Source: Dermatemys mawii (lineage: Eukaryota > Chordata > Testudines > Dermatemydidae). From it: DNA of 64,000 nt. Below are positions 10,444 through 21,362 of the stretch, piece after piece; position 1 is the stretch's first letter; the number at the start of each line of letters is the position of its first letter. Under the pieces are notes generated by a model. It was not told where the DNA came from. It saw only the letters and a program-made list of their open reading frames with translations, and made no database searches. Location of the stretch: positions 413,873-477,872 of the forward strand of contig ML677465.1 of assembly GCA_007922305.1 (NCBI GenBank), read 5' to 3'. The position numbers were made by a program, and so were the translations under genes.

Positions 10444-11052
10444 TGTCACGGAGTCCCCGGGACAATGTTCTGGACCTATTCCTTAAGAAGCCAGTCAGGA
10501 CTCTGAGGGGAAGCTTCTTCTCCATAAACAGCCTGTCTCCAAGGCTAGGAGCTTCACAGCATACAGCTTCCACTTTCCTGGGTCTGACCTCAGAGCATTC
10601 AGCACCTTCTGCCCCGCCGTGCGCTTCCCCCAGCGAGCCCAGCCAGGCAGGGTCCTGGGGAAGCCCATGGGTCTGCACCCCAACTCCACAGTCAGACGTG
10701 ACTCTCAGCCAGCCAGTAACACAGAGGTTTATTAGTCGACAGGAACATGATCTAACACAGAGCTTGTGGATAGAGCGAACCGGACCCCTCAGCTGGATCC
10801 ATTTCGGGGGTCTAGGGAGGCCAGACCCTATCTGGGCCTCCCTGCCCTTCCTTAGCCAGATGCAGACTGACACTCACTCCCCCAGCTCCTCCCCTGCTTC
10901 CTTTGTCTCCTTCCGGGGCAGGAGGTCAGGTGACCTCTTCCCCCCACCTGGAGTCAAGTTACAGCTTCAGGTATGTCAGGAATCAGAGGGGAGTATGGAC
11001 ACCTTCCCACAATAGTCAGAGGAGCCATTGAGAGCATTTCTATTCCCTCACA
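10444..11052 (-). mobile_element. Solo LTR, family 1, with 5-bp target duplication
   Basis: TGTCACGGAGTCCCCGGGAC opens the copy and ATTCCCTCACA closes it. AATAC lies immediately on both sides (10439-10443 and 11053-11057). The insertion splits a MIR-like SINE. On the - strand the GTCGACTAATAAACCTCTG segment supplies a poly(A) signal, which fixes the orientation. Confidence 0.9.
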
Positions 11053-11399
11053 AATACATAAAGGATTATTGAGCTCTCCCATTCTGCGGTAATGAGGGAT
11101 ATGTACATATCTAAGACAGACAGACAATTGGGCCTCTGTAGGCTTCCACAGGCCTTGTATTTTTGGGTGATCAGAGTAAGGTTCCTAGCCTGATACTACC
11201 ACTACAGATAGAGTTGCAAGATAGAAGGGAAGCGTAACCATGACAGATGATCACTGGCCAGAAGAATGAACTAACTGGAGAGATCTCAATTTGAGTCTGG
11301 ATAATAAATGATAAGGGTACAGGACACCATGAACCCCATAAGTTTCCAGAAGTGGTGTAGAGTGTGTGTGTGTTTTATCTAGGTCTGAGGAGGTGAATT

Positions 11400-11770
11400 C
11401 ATAGATTCATTTATTCCATGACCGGAAGGGAACACGGAGATCTTCTAATCTGACCTGAATAACACAGTTTTCCTAAAATAATTCCCAGAGCAGATCTTTT
11501 AGAAAAACATCCAATCTTGATTTTAAAATGGCTAGTGATGGAGACCCCATCATGACCCTTGGTAAGTTGTTCCAGTGGGTAATTACCCACCCTGTTAAAA
11601 ATTTACACTTCATTTCCAGTCTGAATTTGTCCAGCTTCAACTTCCAGCCATTAGACCATCTTATGGTCTTCTTTCTATGGAAGATTGAAGAAATACTTGT
11701 TCCCCCTGTAGGTACTTACAGACTGATGTCAAGTCACCCCTGAACCTTGGTCTGCATCCTTTGTTCCTAG
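11400..11770 (-). mobile_element. CR1-type LINE, 3' fragment
   Basis: The copy begins at the CR1 3' tail (ATAGATTCAT on the + strand, ATGAATCTAT on the element strand). It continues through the typical GGCTAGTGATGGAGACCCC and AGTTGTTCCAGTGGGTAATT blocks. The element is 5'-truncated. Confidence 0.8.
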
Positions 11771-12447
11771 CTGTAGATGTTTACACTGAGCTGTATGGAA
11801 ACGCTGCCAGAATTGTTTGCATCAGTCCTGTGGTGGATGTGCTGAACTTAGGATTGAATTGGTGGTGTCTCCTGTGAAGGCTGTGGGCGCCACTGATGTG
11901 AATGGAGACTCTCCTAGTCCCAGTGAGTGGAGAGGGAGCTGTCTGTCTGCAGAACTCCTCAGACGGTCACCTAAAGATAGATACATGTGGATCCCTTGGC
12001 TGCTTATATGAGCTGCTGCTATGGTTAGACACCTGATGACCCAGAAAGGCCAAAGGGAGGGAGACTCTTGCACTGGGAAAGATCTTCTGCTGTGCAGAAT
12101 CCAAGGTCCTTGCTGTGAGCTGGCCTGGTGGTGATGTGTGCAAGCACATGTCCTTCCAGCATCAGAGCCAGCATGTGATGAACTTCCCCATTGACTGTTT
12201 CTGTTGTGGGCTTGGCTTCTGTGCCATAAGCACCTGTGAGCAAGTGCTTCATTGGACCATTGACCCTCCAGCACTATTTCCTCTGCCTTCTTTTCAGAAC
12301 TCAGGGAAAGATTTTTGTCCCAGGAGAAGTAATACGCTGCTAGCAGAGCCGGACAGTTAGCTATTCTCATCTGCAGAAGTGCAAGCGGGTACAGTTTCCT
12401 CCCCAGTAAATCTAGTCTGGTTTTATATGCCTCAAGGAATAGATTTA
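11771..12447. other. No gene recognised; one 182-codon open frame on the - strand
   Basis: The - strand frame 12370-11822 shows no domain I can name. It could be a remnant of the retroelement whose recombinase lies at 9602-10110, but that is a guess from proximity and strand. Confidence 0.3.
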
Positions 12448-12483
12448 CAGCTCAGATCAGCTCAGATCAGCTCAGATCAGCTC
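12448..12483. repeat. Short tandem repeat, 10-bp unit
   Basis: The unit CAGCTCAGAT is repeated about 3.5 times without interruption. Confidence 0.9.
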
Positions 12484-12927
12484 GCCCAGGAATAAGGTGG
12501 CATGTTACAGGCCATGTTATAGGTGTCCATGGAGGAGCTGTTCATGCACCAGACAAGGAGGCCATTGATCTTGAGGAATCAGACACTGGATATAACCCAA
12601 GTTGGATGGCAGCTGCAGGGATCCTGAGGGCTAGAGGACTGATCAATACACTCAATCCTTGATGGCAGAGGTTGATTCAGGGGCTTTCAGGTTCAGGTCT
12701 TGGATCTGAAGCTAAACTCTTCTAAGACATCTTTTTGTTTTGAGAAGAGAAGAGAAGGTAGTATATGGCTAAGGGGGGATATTTGGAGATGGCTCCCTGC
12801 TGAAGCAGAGCCTGAATGCTTCTCTGACACCTCGAGCTCCAAAAGGGCAACCCATGCTGCACAGATGGTCCCTCTCAACCAAAGAGCCCTGCATCTAAGT
12901 GTCCATGACACCAGCCTCTTTGGTTCA

Positions 12928-14290
12928 TCGATTCATAGATAACAGCCAGATGGGTCACTGTGTTCATCTCTAGTCCGACCTCCTGCATAACACAGGCCAT
13001 AAGACTTTCCTGAATTAATTTCTGTTTGAACTAGGGCAGATCTTTTATAAAAACAAGAGATCTTGATTTGAAAGTAGCCAGTGATGGAGAATCCACTAAG
13101 ACTTTTGGTAAATTGTTCCAGGGATTAATTGCCCTCGCTGTTAAAAATTTGCACTTTATTTCCAGTCTGAATTCATTTAGCTTCAACCTACAGCCCCTGG
13201 ATCATGTTTGACGTTTTCTCTGCTACACTGAAGAGCCCTCTACTGTCAGATTTCTGTTCCCCATCTCAGTACTTGTAGTCTCTGATCAAATCTCCCCTCG
13301 TCTTCCCTTTGGTATGCCGCATAGCTTGATTTAAGGAGCTGAGTCACTGTAAGCACACTTTCCAGTTCTTTAATTATTCTCCTGGCTCTTCTCTGCCCCT
13401 CTCCAATTTATCAGCACCCTTCTTGAACTTCAGACACCGTAACTGTACACATTATCACAGCAGTGGTTGCACCAGTGCCAAATACAGGGGGATATAATAT
13501 CCCTATTCTTACTTGAGATTCCCCTGCATCCAAGGCTCACAGTAGCCCTTTTGGCCACAATGTCACATTGGGACCTCATGTTTAGTTGATTATCCACTTG
13601 ATGTTCCCAAGCTATTTTCAGAGTCTTGGCTTCCCAGCATAGAATCTCCCATCTTGTCAGTATGGCCTGCATCCTTTGTTCCTAGATGTATGACTTCACA
13701 TTTGGTCATATTTAGCACACATTGTTTAGTTGTGCCTGTCTTAGATTGCTCTCTATAGTGACCTGTCTTCTTCACCCCTCCCCACCAATCTTTGTGTCAT
13801 CTGCAGACTTCATCAACGATGAGTTTTTCTTCCAGGTTATTGACAAAAATATTAAATAGCACAGGGCCAAGAACTGATCCTTGTTGGACTGCACTACAAG
13901 CACACCTGCTCAATGATGATTTTCTATTTACAATTACATTTTGAGACCTATCACTTAACCAGTTTTTAATCCATTTAATGTGTGGCAGGTTGATTTTGTA
14001 TCATTTGAGTTTCTTAATCAAAATGTCACGTGGTACCAAGTCTAAGTGTAGTACATCAACACTATTACCTTAATCAACCAAACTTGTAATCTCATCAAAA
14101 CAAGATCCCAAGTCAGTCAGGATCTGTCTTCCATACACCTGTGCTAATTGTCATTAATTATATAACCTGCCTTTCTTTGTCACCCGAGTCCTATATCTGC
14201 TATTCAATTATTGTGCCCTGGCTCAATGTCGGGCTGACAGGCCTATAATCACCGGGCTTTCTCCAGTGCTCTGAAACCTAGAGAGGCGGT
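12928..14290 (-). mobile_element. CR1-type LINE, long decayed copy
   Basis: The 3' tail is at 12928-12942 (GATTCATAGAT). Reading up the element strand there are remnants of the CR1 reverse transcriptase C-terminus. The - strand frames at 13430-13775 show CEVIHLGTKDAGHTDKMG-type and IAWEHQVDNQL-type segments, with stops and shifts. The 5' end fades out near 14290. Confidence 0.75.
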
Positions 14291-14317
14291 GGATTCCAGA
14301 GAATGAGCTGTAACTTC

Positions 14318-14418
14318 AGTGCTCTGTCTACACAGCTATTTCTAAAGTGCTAGTGTGAGTCTATTGACCCAGGCCTGGGGGCTCACTCCCACTTGCTCCA
14401 GAATGCTGTGTAGACATA
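14318..14418. repeat. Short inverted-end repeat, possible MITE
   Basis: TGTCTACACAGC near the left end and GCTGTGTAGACA near the right end are inverted copies about 80 bases apart. No clear target duplication was found. Confidence 0.45.
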
Positions 14419-15230
14419 CCTCATCGGGGCAGTATGCACAGCGTCAGTGGTCACGGCTCTTGAGGGGGTGACGACTACAGTACAGAGGGCTCCCTGTGTA
14501 CTCTGTGCAGATGAACTCAAAGGAGAAGCATCACCTACACCCTAGTACAGACAAGGACAGGTCTTGTGACAACTTCCTGACACCGGACTCTGCCAGTGCT
14601 CCTGATCCCACCTGGCAGCCCCGCCCTCAATTCCCACATCTTGCATCACTCTCCAATTCTGTGGGGCATTTGTGATTTCGAGAAGTGCCCACTACTGCTT
14701 GTAATGACTCCCTCCATCTCGTGTCACTTGTGTCCTAATGCTGATGTGACGTGAGCGCCGCAGTCAATGCTACCCCTGCTCTCATCCACGCTCCTGTCCT
14801 GTCCTGTCTGACGCTCAGCCCGAGTTCTCTGGGGCATGGACTGTACTTTGTACAGTGTACAGCACAACAGGACTGGGGTTCTTAGGCGCTACCACAATAC
14901 TGGGGTCCCCAGTCTCGTACAGGGAGAGAACAAAGCCATTACCAGTGGGACAGATCGCTGAGTCAGCACTCCCCTCCCAATGTACTAACTACAGCCCCTT
15001 GCCCCAAGCCGGGTCAAGCACTCAGGTTAGCAAATGCCAGTGGATCGCACTGGACTGGGACTCAGGAGACCTGGCTTAGTGTCCACAGGCCTGCTGGGTG
15101 CCCTTGGGGGAGTTGGTAGTGCCCAAGGTCTGGTCTGACCTGTCCACGCCAGGCACCTGCCATGGCTTAAGCTCAGGCAGAGGCTAGAAAATGGCCTCCC
15201 AGGGTGAACAGGGCTCCCAGCCCCGGGCTC
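14419..15230. other. No feature recognised (first intron)
   Basis: Unique-looking sequence with no exon or repeat that I can support. Confidence 0.4.
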
Positions 15231-15330
15231 TATAGAATATCAGGGTCGGAAGGGACCTCAGGAGGTTCTAGTCCAACCCCCTGCTCAAAGTAGGGCCACG
15301 CCCCACTGGATGGATCCATCCGTTTATTAT
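15231..15330 (-). mobile_element. CR1-type LINE, 3' end only
   Basis: TATAGAATATCAGGGTCGGA and AGTCCAACCCCCTGCTCAAA are the conserved CR1 3' end, also found at 24718 and 40496. Confidence 0.8.
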
Positions 15331-16660
15331 GGCAAGATCCATAGTGACCCTTTCCCCTGCAGCTACTCTGGGCATCCCCAGGACATGGCCCGAGTCCTGC
15401 AGCCTTGTCCCACTGAGGCCATACCCCAGTGCTTCCTGACAGCTGTGCTGTGCTCAGGGAAGCTCGGGGTTGCCTTTGAGGGGGAGTCTGTGTATAAACT
15501 CTGAGTGAGCGCTCCCGGGGCAGCCAGTGTGTGCAATGTTCCCCCTTCCTTCTCCAGGGTGGGGTGGGGGGTGGTTTTCCCTGTCACTAGGCAGCACTGC
15601 CTGACCCTCTCCTGCCTCTGGGCTGGCTGGACTCTGGCTGGCTCCTGCTGCTGCTCCCACCCTGCAGCTCTCGGGAACAGCAGTGCGCTGGGTGCTCACT
15701 CTGCCCCTTGAGTAATGACTCTCTCCACCCTGTTGCTGTTCATACTAACTAGGTGTCTCATCCGTTGTGTCTTCATCGCATCCTGCCATGCAAGCACCTC
15801 CTATGTCTGGGCACAGCTCCAAGAGCAGGAAAGGAAACTGCCCTGAGACTGGGCGTCTGACTGGGTGGCGCGTTGAGCAGAATGCTGAGCAGAAAGCTGC
15901 AGTGGCAGGCCCTGGATGGCAGGCTGGCTGCGGGCACCACCCTCCACTACTCCAGAAGAGGATGCCCAAGGTGGGAGGGACCGGGCAGCTCCCTCTCAGC
16001 TCTGGTTTGGTTTTGCTAAGCTCTGAGTTGCGCAGTGCGCAGCTCACTGGCAGTGGGGGCGGGGTGTCGGGAATCTGGGAACTTTGCTTGTTCTCAGCGC
16101 CAGCGGAGTCTGGCCACTGCTGAATCGGCAGCTTGGTTCCAGCAGAACCAGCCGTAAGGGATGTGGCCGCACACGTGCTGCAGTGCCATCTGCAAAGCAG
16201 GGTAGCAATGCTGGCGGTGCAGAGTCCCCAGACTGAGGCACTGGTGGGGGACAGGGCGTGCTCTAGGGAGCAGGGTCTGAATGGGGGCTGCGGGGACATT
16301 CCCTTCTATACCAGGCAGGGACCTGCCCACCTGCTGCCGGGAGCGAGGCAGCAGCCCTCGAAGAGTGCTGAGGAAGAGTGGGGACGGGAGGGAGGTGTTT
16401 GCTCTGCTCCTCACCCACTCAGCAGGTACCTCTGGACAGCCACAGACCTCGGACATCGGGGACACTTTGGGTGGGTCTACACTGCCCGTGTACAGCGTGG
16501 CTCCGGGGACGTGGGCAGTGAGACGCTTTACCGCCCGGGGAGAGCTCGCTCGGCAATAAAAAATAACCACCCCGAGCGTGTGGTGGTGACCTGTCCCTGG
16601 GACCCCGGCTCTCAGCCCCCGCGGAGCTGGCTCCCTGCCCCCAGAACCCTAGTCTGTCAC
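15331..16660. other. No gene recognised; repeat-derived GC-rich DNA towards the gap
   Basis: At about 16464-16560 a GGGTCTACACTGCC segment resembles short DNA-transposon ends seen elsewhere in the window. From 16570 the DNA becomes a GC-rich repeat containing CGGAGCTGGCTCCCTGCC. Confidence 0.35.
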
Positions 16661-16760
16661 NNNNNNNNNNNNNNNNNNNNNNNNNNNNNNNNNNNNNNNN
16701 NNNNNNNNNNNNNNNNNNNNNNNNNNNNNNNNNNNNNNNNNNNNNNNNNNNNNNNNNNNN
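16661..16760. other. Assembly gap (100 N)
   Basis: Exactly 100 undetermined bases. The same GC-rich unit (CCGGC...GTCACC...CGGAGCTGGCT) lies on both sides, so the gap probably sits in a tandem array and 100 is a placeholder length. Confidence 0.95.
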
Positions 16761-17148
16761 CCCCAGGACCCCGGCCTGTCACCGCCCCCCACGGAGCTGG
16801 CTGCCTGCCACTGCCTGTCAGCCCTCACAGCGCTAGGTGCACTGAGCCCCAATGTGGCAGAGCTATTTTTAACGGTTTCTTCTGCTTGAATTGAGCTGTG
16901 AACTTGGACCGTGTTTATGCTACTGGGGCTTCCTCTCCCCTCTGCTGAAGGGGCAGCGCTGGAGATCAAAGCTTGTCTCCTTGGGTTTGTGATCTTGCCT
17001 GAGCCGAGGGGGGGCTCGAAAGGGGCCAGAACGCCGTGGGGAGGCAGCCGGGTGTGCTGCTCTTGGGAGGGAACGTGAGAGCAGATGGGGTGCCGTGCCG
17101 CAGCGCCTGCGCTGGCTCCCTGCTCACACGCTCGCTCTGTCTCCGCAG

Positions 17149-17596
17149 GTCCAAGGGAGTGGAGGGGCCATGAGCTTGGCCTGGACCTGCTGCCATCCTG
17201 CCCCTAGGGGGGCCAACCCTGGGGGTGCCTAAGAAGGAAAAGCAGCCAGGAGAATGGGCTCCTGGTGCCCCAGGCCAGGCTCAGGGCCATCTGGGCTATG
17301 GCACGTTGTCAGAAGCGTTAGGGGCAAACGCCAGAGGCAGATGCCGAGAAGCCGCAATGCTGCACCTCCTGTTCAGCTTTCCTCCCGCCGCTAGCCCATC
17401 AGCGAGACCCACAGGCCGCAGAGGATGAGACCAGCTGCCCCCCTGGCCAAGCCATGGGCAGCCCATAGCAAGGGGCTCTTGCCGCAGCTCTGACAGGCGG
17501 GGGAGATGCTCCCTCCGCCAGGTTGCAGGGCGCGGGCAGCAGCTTCCCAAGCAGCCAGGCGGAGGAGCATGGGAGTGGAGCCTGGGGCCTGCCGCC
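17149..17596 (+). other. 5' untranslated part of INSYN2-like exon 2
   Basis: A pyrimidine-rich acceptor, CTCTGTCTCCGCAG, ends at 17148 and no better acceptor lies closer to the start codon, so the exon probably begins at 17149. The leader would hold a 20-codon upstream open frame (17170-17232) beginning ATGAGCTTGG, which could lower translation of the main frame. The assignment depends on the splice-site reading and needs transcript support. Confidence 0.5.
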
Positions 17597-19191
17597 ATGG
17601 TCAGTAAGGAGACATGCCCCGGCCTGGCTCGGAGCAGTGAGGCCAGCCAGGAGAAAGCCATGACCGTGCGCTCGGTGCTGCTCAACCGCGACTCGCCCGA
17701 CATCGAGACCCGCCTCAAGCACCGCCGCAGCCGCACCCAGCAGGTTCGCTTCAAGGACCTGGTGGATGGCGACCGGGGGGAGGCGGCGAGCCCCCCACAG
17801 GAGCCAGCAGCCACACCTGACACCAACACCCCATGTGCCTCTACGCCCCCCAGGGACTCCCCTGAGCTGGGGGCAAACTATGCCTCGGATGCCCAGCGGA
17901 GCTGGCACCAGGCCAAGCCACACTCCCTGACGCTGCCTATGCCCAGCAAGGTGTGTCTGAGCACGGCCATCCAGACCTCCCCCAGCCTTCAGCAGCAATT
18001 CCCAGCCTCCCGTGTCCGTAGCAAGACCACCTGCCGCTCTGCCCAGGAGGGGGTGCTGGCCGCCGCCCGGGAGCCCAGCAAGAGCCAGATGGGCTGCAGG
18101 GGACCAGACAGGGCACCCGCCTCCACCAGAGCCAGCAGGGGTCTCCCCCAGTGCTCCCTCGCCAGCCTGTCTGCACACGACCACCTCCCTGCCTCCTCCC
18201 TCGCCCAGCACACCAGCAGAGAGGGGCAGCCAGGCCCCCCTCCACATACCACTTTGTGCCACGGGCAGACTCCACCGCCCAGGGCTCCTTGCCCACCTTA
18301 TCCAGGGACCATCAGGTATACCGCTGCCAACTATACCTCCCAGCAAAAGGGCTGCCCTGCAACGCCCAGCGCCAGCCTCTGCTCCTCCCAGCCCCCTGCA
18401 CATGCCAGGAACTGTGGGAGCCCTAAGCCCCCTGCTCCGTGTCCCCTGCGCCCTCCCTCTGTGCCACCTGGACAGTCTGGACCACCGGCAGAGCCACGGC
18501 CTTGGAGCAGGAGCCAGTCTGAGCAGGACCTGCCATCCCAGCCTGCTCATAATCCCATGACCAGCAGCCAGGGACTCGGCCAACCAGCTCAGTGTCCCTC
18601 CCAAAGAGACCCTGGCGCTGCCCTGCAACAACGCCACAGCTCGGCCTGGGGCAGCCCCAGCACAGTCCTGCCACCAACAAGCCAGCCCAGTTCTACAGCC
18701 GCCCTCAGCCACCCAGCTCCCAGCAGTGGACTGGCCCAACCTGTGGCTGCAAGGCCCAGTGTCTGCAGCCGGCTAACGGCCATCCAGACCGAGTGTGGCC
18801 TCATGAACTTGGAGAAGCCTCTGCAATCCATCTCCACATCCAGCCAGGGGCATCCCCTGAGGACACAGCAATTCACCCGGACTCCTGGGGCCCCCTGGAG
18901 CAACAAGCCACTGGGTGAGCCCTGTCTGACGGCCGAGCAGCTGGAGACTCTGCACCAGGTTCAGGACCTTCTGCAGTTAGTGGCTGCAGCCAAAGGGCAA
19001 GTGGGTTTGTCAAAGGGGGATGAGCATTTCCTAACATCTCGGGGACATGTGGGTGTGGGGCCTGAGCAAATGGGGGACCTACAGTCACAGCTGCAGTCCC
19101 TGGAAGGGGTGCTGGAGACCAGCCAACAAACCATCAAGGTACTGCTGGATGTCATCCAGGACCTGGAGAAGAAGGAGGCCCAGCGGGATGG
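17597..19191 (+). CDS. INSYN2: INSYN2/FAM196-family inhibitory synaptic factor, first coding exon
   Basis: Mammalian INSYN2 proteins belong to the gephyrin-associated inhibitory postsynaptic density. This exon encodes residues 1-531 of 621. The start lies in a strong context (GCCGCCATGG), and MVSKE resembles the INSYN2A N-terminus; Met-22 is an alternative. A conserved basic block HRRSRTQQVRFKD is at about 43-54 and STAIQTSPSLQQQF at about 120-133. Residues 136-400 are rich in Pro, Ser and Gln and probably disordered. A second AIQTECG segment is near 393. Residues 494-531 form the predicted coiled coil with SQQTIKVLLDVIQDLEKKEA. The exon ends GG before GTGAGC, leaving phase 2. Translating through the donor gives a stop two codons later, as expected for an intron. 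The N-terminal half recalls INSYN2B and the C-terminal half INSYN2A, so the exact paralogue is unsettled. Confidence 0.88.
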
Positions 19192-19654
19192 GTGAGCAGC
19201 AGGGTACAGGTGGGCTGCTGGGGAGGACGCAGTGCTGAGGGGGAAGACGTGGTGCATGGATCCCCGCCATAGGTGTGGGTCAATGATTAAATGAGGTATC
19301 AGGTGAGGAAAGGATAACACGACTCCAGGGAACTTAGACCTACTGTCTAACAGCACTGACCCAATGCCAGCCCGCTGACCCCCACCTGTCCATGGTGCAC
19401 TAGCCCTGCCCTCAGCCCTCCGCATCCCATGCCAACACACACCTGTCCTCCCGCTTCCCCTACAGGTCTCAGGGGTAATCCAGTCTCTGGGCACAAGTGT
19501 GTTTTGGCCTTTCTGTTGAGTCTGCCAGCCAGCATAAAGCACAGGGATGAGTCTGTGTCATGGGAGCTGAGATCTGAAAGAAGCTCAGTCTATGCAGTTT
19601 GTCCAAGCGAAGGATAAGATGGGATGTAACCGCAATCAGGTACTACCTGCATGG
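19192..19654 (+). other. Start of INSYN2-like intron; nothing recognised
   Basis: The donor GTGAGC at 19192 opens the intron. No repeat or exon is seen before 19655. Confidence 0.5.
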
Positions 19655-20160
19655 GGTGCAGAGGGCTCGTTAATCTAGCAGACAAAGGCAGAATGAGATC
19701 AGTGGTTGAATGCTGAAGCTAGACCAATTCAGGCTAGGCATAAGGAGCAGTTTTTTCTAAGGGTATGTCATTTTAATGTGACTATGTAGACGCGGCATAG
19801 CGCTGGGAGAGAGCTTTCTAACACTGCAAAATACCCACCCTCACAAGGGGAGTAGCTCCCAGTGCCGGTGCACTGTCTACGCTGCCACTTTACAGTGCTG
19901 AAACTTGCAGCGCTCAGGGGAGTGTTTTCACACCCTCAGCAAGAAAGTTGCAGTGCTGTAAAGTGGCAGGCCTAAGTGTGGGTAATTTGAACAACTTAGC
20001 CAGGGTTGTGGTGGATTCTCCATTGCTCAGAGTGGCTATCTTTGTAAAAGATGCACTCTAGCCATATGGACTTATCGCAGAAATGACTGGGTAGGGGTCT
20101 CTGGCCTACACTCTTTGGCTGGTCAGACTAAATGAGCACAGTAGTTCCCTTCTGGCCTGA
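19655..20160 (+). mobile_element. CR1-type LINE 3' end interrupted by a short repeat
   Basis: GCAGACAAAGGCAGAATGAG and GTTGTGGTGGATTCTCCATT are 3' CR1 blocks on the + strand, also present at 26040-26455. Between about 19758 and 19970 the copy is interrupted by a different sequence with TAGCGCTGGGAGAGAGC and TACGCTGCCACTTTACAGTG blocks, which I take to be a non-autonomous DNA element. Confidence 0.6.
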
Positions 20161-20164
20161 AACT

Positions 20165-20262
20165 AGGATCATAGAAATGTAGGACTGGACGGGACTTTGC
20201 TAGGTTACCTAGTCCAGTGCCCTGCACTGAGGCAGGACTCAGTATTATTCAGACCAACTCTA
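20165..20262 (-). mobile_element. CR1-type LINE, short 3' fragment
   Basis: GATCATAGAAATGTAGGACT followed by CTAGTCCAGTGCCCTGCACT matches the CR1 3' end on the - strand. Confidence 0.6.
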
Positions 20263-20276
20263 ACAGGTGTTTGTCT

Positions 20277-20400
20277 AACCCATGGGTGGGCAAACAACAG
20301 GCCAGGGGCCACATTCAGCCCGCCAGCCGATTTCATCTGGCCCTCAAGCTCTTTATGGGGATTGGGCCCTTGATCAGACACTCCCTCAGGATGCTCTCCA
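20277..20400 (+). mobile_element. hAT-like fragment (GGTGGGCAAAC family)
   Basis: CATGGGTGGGCAAACAACAG and GGGGCCACATTCAGCCCGCC resemble the left part of a common short hAT-like turtle repeat. No right terminal repeat is seen. Confidence 0.4.
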
Positions 20401-20592
20401 AGCCCCATGTCTCTTTGATGTTCTCCAGGAAGTTTTCTGATCACCCTGGCCCACTGACTCCTGCTGTGTTGTCTCACTGACATCATTATCCTACCTATGG
20501 CAATGAAGTGATGTCACAGACCCCTGGGGAGTTCTTATATTACAGGGAGGGGTCCAAGAGACACTGGAAATAGCAATCCCAGGTCTCCTTGC

Positions 20593-21255
20593 CAGGGCTG
20601 TCCTTAGGCATATGCAGCATACACGGCTGAGTAGGACACCTGGACATTTGGGGCACCTCTCGGCCTTAGTGTCCACCCTCTCCAGCCTTTTTCTATCCCT
20701 GTTCTAATCTGACCCTGCAGGCTCCGATCAAAGCTGGCTGCTGCAGCCTGGTGAGTTTCCTCTGGAGGGGATCCAGGAGTTAAAAGTGAAAAAGCTTCCA
20801 GCCTGCCAGACCTATTAGCACAATATTGAAACTGTTAAAGAGCCATTCAAGGGATAATGAAGCCATTGAACAGGCATTTGCCAACCCCTAGGTATATACT
20901 GTCAGTTTCTGAATTTACTGACAAAGAGTTGTGCATTACTGTAATATTTACTCAGAACATGTTAGTCTACAGGACCTTAATTTAAAATTTGCTTTAAAAA
21001 TATTTCATTAGTATGTTACTGAAGATTATAGAATCACATCTCTAAAAAATTCTTGCATCGATTTTTAGATGCACAATCTGATTTTTCATTTTTAGCTTTA
21101 AATGCTGGGATCTTCAGACATATCGTTTTTTAAATAAATCCTTCAAAAGACCACCCTCATCTAAAATACACATGCGAGCCCGAGCTGACCTCAGGCATAG
21201 GGGCACCAGTTTAATAATACTGCATAGGGCCCCATAAATCCGAAGGACAGCCCTG
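20593..21255. mobile_element. hAT-type non-autonomous element with perfect 8-bp target duplication
   Basis: Inverted ends CAGGGCTGTCCTTAGG and CCGAAGGACAGCCCTG bound 663 bp. CTCCTTGC lies directly on both sides (20585-20592 and 21256-21263). No transposase frame is present. The right end is 32 bases before the second INSYN2-like coding exon. Confidence 0.9.
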
Positions 21256-21287
21256 CTCCTTGCTCATGCGTTTCTGCTCTGCTGTAG

Positions 21288-21362
21288 GAGACACTCATAC
21301 CGGACAGGGCAGGATATTGCCAACTGTGGGACCTGCCGGGACTGCGCCTGCATCATCTACAG
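21288..21362 (+). CDS. INSYN2: INSYN2-like gene, second coding exon (75 nt)
   Basis: The acceptor TTTCTGCTCTGCTGTAG precedes the exon and AGGTAAGA is the donor. The G that opens the exon completes the Gly codon begun by GG in the previous exon. The frame then reads HSYRTGQDIANCGTCR and DCACIIY, and leaves AG to join T of the last exon as Ser. The three Cys residues in CGTCRDCAC and the SYRTGQD.ANC pattern are typical of the INSYN2 C-terminal domain. The size and phase (2-2) make this a cassette that keeps the reading frame if skipped. It is too short to stand out as an open frame and is identified by phase and homology. Confidence 0.88.

Noticed and set aside
15745..16570. Overlapping open frames of up to 184 codons on both strands
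   Set aside because: No domain, no splice context, and similar lengths on both strands point to chance in GC-rich DNA.
16133..16894. Open frame running through the assembly gap
   Set aside because: It exists only because the undetermined bases contain no stops.
17399..18739. 446-codon open frame antisense to the INSYN2-like exon
   Set aside because: It mirrors the GC-rich coding exon on the other strand. The + strand frame has family motifs and correct splice phases.
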